From NCBI GenBank assembly GCA_018350325.1, contig JAEVLN010000043.1, forward strand, positions 62,001 through 126,000: DNA of 64,000 nucleotides, written 5' to 3'. How positions within the stretch are numbered: the stretch's first letter is position 1; the number at the start of each line of letters is the position of its first letter. A program made the translations under genes and the position numbers. Positions 56,501 through 64,000 of the stretch are shown piece by piece. The DNA is from Globodera rostochiensis. Its lineage: Eukaryota > Nematoda > Chromadorea > Rhabditida > Heteroderidae. The notes below the pieces were generated by a model that was given only the letters and a program-made list of their open reading frames with translations, ran no database searches and was not told the DNA's origin.

Positions 56501-58770
56501 TTCCCAAGGACGCCAACAAAAAAAAGGAACTTTAAAAAACACTAAAAAATAAATAGCATAAAAAGTCCATTATCTATCAAACAAAATTGAATTCAAAAGC
56601 ATCAAAAATTCAATTCAAAAATATGCACTCACTCGACGGCAAATGGAAGGAGATGTGCCAACAATTTTCGTCCCTTCGCAACGTTTTGCCGGTGATGCGC
56701 GCATAGAACTCGTAGCACTCGAAGGGAAACAGCCGGAGAAGACCGAAGGCCTGGATGATCTTCGTGATGACCTGGGATGCCAACTTGAAGCGCATGATGT
56801 CCTCCAGTTTGGCCTGACCATTTTGGTGAACAATTTTTTTTGAGTCAGCCGGGCGAGAGCATTTAATGCAGAAAAAGCGAGCTATTTTCATTGCCATATT
56901 TTTAACAAACAAAAATGTTGAGAAAAAGGTCAATTTAAATGCTTTCTTTACCCGTTGTCCATCATGGATGCAGGTGTGGAACAGTGACGGGGCCACCGAA
57001 ATGCCAATCGCATCCGGCGTCATTCGGGTGCCGAACGATTGTGCCGAGTCGGTGATAACGCGAAAAGTGCCGAACAGAAGCACCAACAGATGCTGGGACG
57101 GCACGGTCAAAGCGGTGACAATTCTGATGGAAAAAAATTGTTACATTTTTGCTTCTAATTTGTAAGTAATAATTCTTCTCCCTTTAAGGGGTTTTGATTT
57201 TTTGATTTTTTTCTGACAATTTTTCGCTCATTTTCTTAGCCCCATGTTCCTACAAAAATGTTTATTTCCACGCCCCCAATAGAGCAAAAACCTGCAAAAA
57301 AGGCCAATAATTTGTTGGTCGTCTGCCATGTTGTTTTGCTGTTCGGCAAGCTCGAACAGCTGTCGCTCGTTGTCCACCCCGAAAATGCCGCCCGGCAACT
57401 TGGCGAGGAAACGCTAAATTTGCGCAAATTAAGTATCAAATATGTTTTAAACATTGTAAAGACAGAAAGATCCCATAAAAATTAAGCATTTTCCCTCAAT
57501 TTGCCAAAAGAAAAAATGCTTCAAAAATGCAAAAAATTTAAAAACCTTGATCACCGATGCGGCCGTGTACACACTAATGTTTGAAATGTTTACGAGTCGG
57601 CCATGTTGCTGAAAATGAAAGTAGCAATTTGTGTTGTGCACGCATTTAATCAACAAACAAAAAGAGAACCACCATTTCTTTATCCGAACTTAAAATAAAA
57701 AAATGGCCAACCATTATGTGGGAGAGTTTGCGCACTTGCGCTTGATTGCCCGGCGCTCGCCAAATGTCCTTCTTCAGCGGGCCTTCCTTATACACTTTCA
57801 GCAAAAGCACCTGCAAAAAGTGTGGCCATAAAATTTTTTTGAATCAATTTTTTTAAACTCGGAAATTTTTTCTAAATTTTCTCCGCTCCTAACATTTTTT
57901 GTTATTAAATAATAAACAAACCGACAGGAAAAAGCGTGCAAAATTCTTAATTTTTTCTTTAAACCCATGCATTTTCCCGCATTTCCCTAACCGGTTTTCT
58001 TTAACAAAGATTTCCAACAACAAAAAAACTTTTGACAAAACGAGACCAACCAATAGCGTAGCCGGAATGTCCGGACAAAATGCCTCGTTTACCGGAACGC
58101 CGAATTTGACTCTGTGAAAATGGACATTTTGCTAACATTTTTGTTGGCTGAATAACCAACTTTTCAATTCGCCCTCTGTACCGCTGTTCCATTTCATCAC
58201 TGCCGCATAAAACTGCAAAAAATGGTTTTAATTTTATCGAAATCATCCATTTTTCAACAACAAAAAAATGATCGGCACCAGCACTTATTGTAATTCTTCG
58301 AAAAAAATAAAAGAACCCATTTTTTTTTGAAAATTTAAAAAAAAGATTTTTCTTTGGTGGATATGGACCGTTTTTTTCCAGAACTCAACGGCTGATCACA
58401 GCCCAGAGAGTCCAGGCAATTGGTGATTGCCTCTAAATTCTGGCTAAAAAATTTTAAAAAAACGACAAAAATGCGCAAACCTGCAAACAATTTCTTATTG
58501 TATTGGTGCCGATCAGACCGACACTGATCAGAGTCCTGTCCAATTAGTGCCGATCACGCGTGATCAAATCAACACTGATCAGTGCTCCCGCCGTGTCCGC
58601 TTACTTCGCTTACCCATTCCGTATGCGGCCGAAGCCGCCATGTCCGGTGTTGTGTGCCGTCGAGCGGAGTTGCGACGCGCCGTCTGTGACTGCAGCTGCT
58701 GATGGCGTGGCGTGCTGTTCAAAAAATTGGTGGTAGCAGAAGAAGAGGAGGTATTTTCGTTGGTTGCCAT
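50594..58770 (-). CDS. RhoGAP-domain protein with a long low-complexity tail
   Basis: Rho-family GTPase-activating protein. In-phase exons: 58770-58614, 58212-58161, 58111-58051, 57810-57712, 57608-57546, 57413-57292, 57123-56952, 56813-56633, 56013-55396, 54769-54396, 54018-53562, 53168-52900, 52436-about 52149, 51622-51445, 51315-about 51152, 50917-50594; about 1190 residues. The RhoGAP domain covers roughly residues 68-300: VKFGVPVNEAFCPDIPATLL, GPLKKDIWRAPGNQAQVRKL (arginine-finger position), TAASVIK-RFLAKLPGGIF and RMTPDAIGISVAPSLFH. The rest is Ser, Gln, Gly, Ala and acidic low complexity (Gln9, polyGlu, His/Asp runs), likely disordered. The joins before and after 55396 and in the last four exons rest on phase alone, so the tail could be a second gene. 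A possible cassette exon near 58434-58382 has phase 1 at both ends and could be skipped. Confidence 0.72.
51655..51682. repeat. (AATC)n microsatellite
   Basis: Six or seven AATC units in an intron. A shorter run of the same motif is at 859-878, also in an intron. Confidence 0.85.
52622..52873. mobile_element. hAT-like fragment in a RhoGAP-gene intron
   Basis: The right end GAATCCGGTTACATCCCTGA matches the terminus of the outer element at 27193-27558. The left end GAGATGTAATTTCCGGATA is a degenerate counterpart. Internal CCGGATT/AATTCCGG phrases are in both orientations. Non-coding. Confidence 0.55.
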
Positions 58771-59513
58771 ACATTAACAGAGAAAGGGTCTGATTCCTAA
58801 ACAGTTCAAATACACCAACACCAAATCCATCTAAAATTTAGCCTAAAAAAAGGAAAATTGAGTGCAAAAAATGCCGTTTTTTCATATCATACATTTTAGG
58901 GCAATAGATGATCGTGTTTTTAAAAGGAATTTTGATCGACTTTGAAAAAAAAATCTTTTTTCAAAAATGGGCAATAAACCGAACTATTACCAAATTTCGA
59001 CCATCAAATACCCTAACGGAACTTGGGGTTAGAATTTCATTGACAACGGAGAACGTGGCTTGAATGAATACGTCAGCACGCACTCACAAGGATGTTTTTA
59101 TGACGTTTTTTTTTTCCCCCCGAAAAATGGAGACAACCCTATTTTGTGCCGTTGCTTTTGCTCCCGTGCCATCGCATTCAACGCATAAAGTCATGGAAAT
59201 TGAGTGAGCTCAACAAACAAACAGAAAAAAGATACACATGCACATTAAAAGCACATCATCCATCTCTCTTTTTCTATCAAAGTCAATGCCAATTGAAGCA
59301 GACGAGGCGGCGTCTTTTTTCTATTTAAAAAAAAGACACTTCGCCAAAATGCAAGCAATTTCAAACATTACAAGTAAAGTCATCTCTATTACCATCATCT
59401 ACGTACAAACATTTAATTTGTGCCAAAGATTTCATGTTATTCATATCATTGAAAGGGTTCCAATGGCTTAGATTTTGCTTAATTGCTTAAAGGTCTTCAA
59501 TTGATTAACTTAC
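58771..59513. other. Region upstream of the RhoGAP start
   Basis: AT-rich, no exon found. It could be promoter, or an intron if the 59.5-62.7 kb exons belong to the same gene. Confidence 0.4.
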
Positions 59514-60274
59514 TGGTCCTCGCAAATCCGAAAGGGAAATTGAAGAACAAAGTCTCTCGGTTTGGGCGTTTTGGGACGGCTGCTGGTGCTTGGCACTGTT
59601 ACCTTGGCACAGTCATAGCGATGATGCCTTAAAATATGTGAACTTTTAAACTTCAGTTAGTGGCGGCACACACTTTGATCCTCGCCCAGTTGTTAATTTG
59701 GTTCAAATAACAATTTTTTTTTTGTTCCGGTTTTGTTAAGTTCAAACTGAAACTGATAAACCCTGCGGCGTTTTCACTAGATAGAGCTCTGATCTTGAGC
59801 ATTAAAGACCGGGCAATAGGGATCCCGGTCTCCTCCTCCCGTTGAATTGGGATTCCGCCTGACTCGTTCGCTATTGACTAGAGAATGATCGGAATTTGGT
59901 CTGGGTCCCGTACCGGAATCCCGACCCGTTAGATTGTCCGCTTACTACTGATCAGAAATCAGATTGATGTTCTCATACTCATTGATGATCATCATCATTT
60001 GGAAACATTGCTGATCAGTCAGTTGGGAGTTAAACATACACTCATTGTCCGACGAGAGAATAGAGGTCGAAGAAGGGACTGCAAACTTCCTCAAATGTTG
60101 TTGATCGGTTGATCGCCGAGCGCGTGCAGAAAAACTTTTTTGAGATGATGTGCTGCTGCTACACAGTGAAAGCGGTGGGTCGTCTACACGTCTAGGAAAA
60201 TGTCTACGGTAGGGAAGAAGGTTGGGTGGGAGGAGAGCACTGCTGCTAGCGGAGGTAATCTCGGCGTCGATCAG
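59514..60274 (-). CDS. Two joined exons of an unassigned protein (possible 5' part of the RhoGAP gene)
   Basis: Exon 60274-59949 (acceptor TTGCAG, starts LIDAEITSASSSA) and exon 59627-59514 (HHRYDCAKVTVPSTSS to FPFRICEDQ, donor GTAAGT) join in phase 2 with no stop. Together they give about 146 residues of coding-like, Ser-rich sequence with basic patches (RRHFPRRVDD). The last donor phase (2) does not fit the visible RhoGAP exons, so either an exon is missed or this is another gene. No family recognised. Confidence 0.5.
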
Positions 60275-60485
60275 CTGCAATTCATTCTTTCATCGGCATC
60301 AAATTGATCAGAGTGATAAACCGGGAGATGGTATGCTAAAGGGGACAAAGTTTGCAGATGATCAGCTCCAATTCATTCTTTTATCGAGCATCAAATTGAT
60401 CAAGGTGATAAACGGGGAGATGGTATGCTAAAGGGGACAAAGTTTGCAGATGATCCTCCAATTCATTCTTTTATCGAGAATCAAA
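60265..60485. repeat. About 90 bp tandem repeat, 2.5 units
   Basis: Units start GATCAGCTGCAATTCATTC (60270), GATCAGCTCCAATTC (60360) and GATCCTCCAATTC (60451). Each contains ATGGTATGCTAAAGGGGAC. The first unit overlaps the acceptor of the exon at 60274. Confidence 0.85.
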
Positions 60486-60505
60486 CTGATCAGACCAATA
60501 AACGG

Positions 60506-60578
60506 TAGGGCTGCTCAAGACTTGAAATTACCGAGACTCGAGAGTAGAGAAATAACACCGAGACTCTCGAGCAGCCCT
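60506..60578. mobile_element. 73 bp hAT-type MITE with perfect target-site duplication
   Basis: Ends TAGGGCTGCTC and GAGCAGCCCT are inverted repeats. The flanks are identical 8-mers, ATAAACGG (60498-60505 and 60579-60586). The interior contains CCGAGACTCGAG and CCGAGACTCTCGAG, related to the insertion at 40197-40541. Confidence 0.85.
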
Positions 60579-60586
60579 ATAAACGG

Positions 60587-62665
60587 AGAGAGTTTCTAAG
60601 TCGACCCCGATGGAATGTTTGTCATTTCAATCATCGTTTAGGTGGTCAATGGCACTTTTTAATCTAAGCCATGAACAAATATTTTAGAGACAAATTTTGC
60701 ATTTTTCGGAACAATAATTTTAAAATATATTTTTGTAAAGACTAAACAACGGAATTGGTGCCACGTAAAAAATTAAAATCAGCCGCCCAGTCTCAGTCAG
60801 TAGCTTTAAAAAAATGTGTGTAAAACGATCGGTCGGTCGGTGGGTTGATTCATAGCGGCAAAATGCAAAATGAACACAATTTTGCAGTGCTTATGCTTTA
60901 AAGGTCCCTCCTAAATATGCACATATTGAGAAGTGATTTCGTAATTTAAAAACAATTAGGTAGTTGAAATGGATAGTTCGAAACAATGTAAAGAAATTTT
61001 CAAAAACAAATACTTAAGAAAATTATAATGTAAAATATTTTCATAATTTTTTTTTTCATTACAATTTTTAAAAGTCCAATAAAAAGTTGGAAACATTTTT
61101 GGTTTCTTTTAAAACCTAAAATCTCAACAACAAAAAAAGGCTTAAAAAATGTGAACAGCATGGATTATTTGCTCTTGTGGATTTTGGGCGTTAAATTCGT
61201 TAAATTGGCGCTGTTAAGCCACGTGAAACGGACTCTGAAGCGATGGGGGGGGGGGGGGGGGAGTCGACGAAGCGCCGCCCGCCGCTCCATCTCATAAAAG
61301 CAATATAAATATTACATACACCGGAGAATGAATCGATCAGCAAATCGGAAAAGGGGGGCAAGGGAATAAATGGAAAATTATGGAAAAGAGGGGAGGGGGG
61401 GGGGGGGGGGAGGGGGGGGGGGGGGTGTGGGATGGGCGCAACGCCGCAAACGGCGAAACAAACTGATCGCGGGTCGTGACCCGGAGTCAAACACTGTTCG
61501 GCACTTTGTGGAAACGGACTCCCCGCCGAAGTGGATCAAAAGTTAAGAATTCGGTTAAGGTTCAGCGGAGCTTTGATCAATCTGAAAACTGATCAGTGCT
61601 TGTTGGTCAATGCTCAGGAAGCGAGGCTCTGAGCCCGTTCAGCATATGGAACTGATCGGAATTGTGAAAAGCCTACAAAAATTTGAGCCAGCCATGGGAT
61701 TTAAATATTTTCCACAAAAATATTTTACATTTTAAAGTGTCCCGCAATTTGACAGCGATATTTTGCATACATACAACACAGCTAATGTTGACTCGACTCG
61801 TCGACTGTACACAAAACGGTGTGTGCACTTTACATAAGAATGTGGGGGTGGCGGTTGAGGTGAGCGGATTGAACGGAGCGTCGGATGAAAGGTGGGGGGG
61901 AGGGAGGGGGGGGGGAGGGGGGGGGGAGGGGGGGGGGGAGGGAGGGGGGGGGGGGAGGGGGGGGGGGGAGAATATTCTCAAGAGGTTAGTGTGGTGGGTG
62001 GATGGGTGTATGGATGGGGATGGAAGCAATCGCGGTCCGCGGGTGGAGGGGCGAGATGACGGGAGTGGGGATGATCGGAAGAGAAGAGGAAGAAGATAAT
62101 GATGACGGGACGGGCGCAAGAAGAAGACGCTGATGAGATGATCGGAAGAGAATTATGGGAGGAAAAAAGAGGATATTTGAAAGAGGGATGATAAGAGGGA
62201 AGATGATGGAGAGAGGGGAAAGAGGAAGAAGATGGTGACCAGAAGAGGAAGGAGATGATGCCGGGTCCAAGTGAAGGGGGAGAAAGAAGACGTTGATAGG
62301 AAAAAATCAGAGGCAAATGAAGATGGTTGATCAGAAGAAATCAGAAGAGAATGAAGATGGTTGAAGAAATCAGAAGAGAATGAAGATGGTTGATCAGAAG
62401 AAATCAGAAGAGAATGAAGATGGTTGATCAGAAGAAATCAGAAGAGAATGAAGATGGTTGATCAGAAGAAATCAGAAGAGAATGAAGATGGTTGATCAGA
62501 AGAAATCAGAAGAGAATGAAGATGGTTGATCGGAAGTGAGGTTGAAAAGTTGGACGGAATTTCATTGCTGGGCCTCCACGACACAACATTTAATGAATGA
62601 AATTGTTTGCAGATCTGCTGGACGTATTTGTTGTTGACGTCGTCCCAGCCCCCCCCCCCACTCAC
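60587..62665. other. Non-coding, probable intron, with extreme purine bias
   Basis: No exon seen. 61246-61261 is G16. 61380-61425 and 61890-61970 are almost pure G with single A interruptions. 62040-62530 is G/A-rich on this strand. Open frames on the opposite strand are poly-Pro and Ser artefacts. Confidence 0.55.
62311..62530. repeat. 34 bp minisatellite
   Basis: GAAGATGGTTGATCAGAAGAAATCAGAAGAGAAT-type units recur about six times with one shortened copy (GATGGTTGAAGAAATC). Confidence 0.9.
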
Positions 62666-62723
62666 ATAAAGTGCGCGAAATTGGTCAAATTGGCCCCTTT
62701 TAATGCAATCAAAAATTTGTATG
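62666..62723 (-). CDS. Candidate exon of an unassigned gene
   Basis: Strong acceptor (TTTTTTTTCAG), 19 codons (IQIFDCIKRGQFDQFRALY) and a strong GTGAGT donor in phase 0. The phase matches the exon at 60274. The helix-like IFDCIKRGQFDQFRALY resembles the start of an ankyrin repeat, which is only a weak hint. Confidence 0.4.
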
Positions 62724-63181
62724 CTGAAAAAAAAATGACGGCAAAGCTGACACACAAATAACAAAACCACAACAAATCTTTTTGTTTTGGGTTTATTAGC
62801 AATGATTTTTAATTCGATCATATTCTTCTTCTGCTTGTCCGGATTTTTGTTAAAAAAAGCGTTGATTGATCATCCTCAATCAGATTTTTACTATTCGGTT
62901 CGGATCAGCATGTTAATGATCCCTAAAGAAAGCAAAGGAATAGAAAAGAAAGACGACGTCTCAAACCGGCACTCGGATTTCGAAATTTGATCGGAATCGG
63001 GGGAAAAAGCAGAAATTGTTAATCCAAGATCAGGACTCCAGTTTCTTGATACCAATTCAGGTAGATGAGAGGTGTGTATTCGGTTTTTGAAGTTTTTACT
63101 TTTTTTCTGATTGCATAATACGCGGAATATTTTGAATAAGATTTTCAAATTTATTACGGAAAATTGTATATACCTAAAGAC

Positions 63182-63622
63182 TAGGGCTGGGTTTTGCTCC
63201 TACAGTTGTAAATATACTATTTTTCACATGTTTTGGAAATTTTATAAAAAATATCAAAAGTAAAAAATTTTAGGGAAAATGTCGATCTTTGTGGGTGGAT
63301 TTTTGGTCCAAGAAAAAGTCAATTTTTAGGGGTGCATTTTTGAAAATTTTTGAAAAGTCGATTTCTTAGGGGTGTATTTTTCGTTTTTATTGCATTTTTG
63401 TTAAGGAATTTTTGAAAAATGGCGAAATATGTGCTAAAACTCTGAAAAAGCTTAAAATATGTCAGTAAATATGTGCTAAAATACCACCAAAATATGTTTT
63501 AATATGTGCTAAAAAGTCGCCCTAATTCAACAAATTTTTCAAAACAAATACTATTTTTGGGCTTCTCTCATGGTAAGGAATCTACGAAAAAAATATGTTA
63601 TAACATAAAAATCCCAGCCCTA
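63182..63622. mobile_element. 441 bp hAT-type MITE
   Basis: Inverted ends TAGGGCTGGG and CCCAGCCCTA. The flanking 8-mers are CTAAAGAC (63174-63181) and ATAAAGAC (63623-63630), seven of eight matching. The right third matches 7073-7141. Non-coding. Confidence 0.8.
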
Positions 63623-63840
63623 ATAAAGACAGTCATTTAAAAAGCAAAGTCCCAAATGGGCTGACTGACTGATTTGTGTGAGCAGCAAGTTTCTGGACGT
63701 GGGGGTTGTGGAATAGGGCGGCGGGGATGAGTGAACGGACCGGACCTCACATTAACTGTTTTTATGTGTTGCGTTGCGTCTCCTAAAGGGGCGGAGGGGG
63801 GAATTTGCCAAAAAGGCCATAAAAAGGAATGCACACAAAA

Positions 63841-63999
63841 GGGGGGGGGGGGGGGAGGTGATGGAAAAGCGTAAAAAATAAAAGTAATTTTTTTTTGTTT
63901 AAAAAATCATATGGAACACACGGACGGCGCCGGCGGCGTGTGGCGGCGATCCGTCCGTCCGTCCGTCGCCAATCGAATTGAATTGAATTGAATTGAATG
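63841..63999. repeat. G15 run, CCGT and AATTG microsatellites at the right edge
   Basis: G15 at 63841-63855, (CCGT)n at about 63950-63966, and (AATTG)n from 63972 to 63997. Confidence 0.8.
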
Positions 64000-64000
64000 G

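Noticed and set aside
62891..63148. Minus-strand frame of 85 codons
   Set aside because: No splice or domain support, and it has AT-rich codon content like the intergenic DNA around it.
1..64000. tRNA, rRNA, spliced-leader genes, CRISPR arrays, bacterial operons
   Set aside because: None recognised by eye. The tandem arrays lack repeat-spacer structure, and all genes have spliceosomal introns.

Overview
The window is eukaryotic nuclear DNA. Compact multi-exon genes have GC-rich exons and short AT-rich introns, mostly 50-100 nt, ending in TTTCAG or TTTTAG. Genes are often less than 1 kb apart on either strand. Gene content and architecture suggest a nematode, but this is inference: I see no spliced-leader gene or rRNA that would settle it. 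Intergenic and intronic DNA is full of long G/C homopolymers, minisatellites and small hAT-like inverted-repeat elements.

Layout. 0-6 kb (minus): the N-terminal membrane half of an adenylyl cyclase, running off the left edge. 2-13 kb: mostly poly-G-rich, repeat-rich DNA. 13.36-14.19 kb (plus): a secreted Tyr/Gly/Pro-rich protein behind a TATA box. 14.76-18.24 kb (minus): diphosphomevalonate decarboxylase (13 exons). 19.49-22.81 kb (plus): an FAAH2-like amidase (12 exons). 23.60-24.62 kb (plus): a nucleoredoxin-like thioredoxin-fold protein. 25.48-37.86 kb (plus): two tandem RBBP6 genes (DWNN, zinc knuckle, RING). The second copy is truncated and has acquired a new repeat-encoded tail. 41.25-41.99 kb (minus): a secreted Cys-rich EF-hand protein. 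43.25-47.88 kb (plus): a GH37 trehalase followed at once, in phase, by a cathepsin B-like protease with no start codon or signal peptide of its own, so possibly one fused gene. A small divergent gene pair sits at 48-49 kb, and its paralogue at 40 kb is disrupted by a repeat. 50.59-58.77 kb (minus): a RhoGAP protein with a very long disordered tail. 59.5-62.7 kb: unassigned minus-strand exons, then purine-rich DNA and MITEs to the right edge.

There is no single pathway. Notable items are the trehalase/cathepsin junction, the RBBP6 duplication in which copy 2 has lost the splice acceptor in front of its RING, the TE-disrupted duplicated divergent gene pair, and several intact MITEs with target-site duplications. 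Exon boundaries were worked out by hand from reading frame, splice phase and family conservation, and no search was run.
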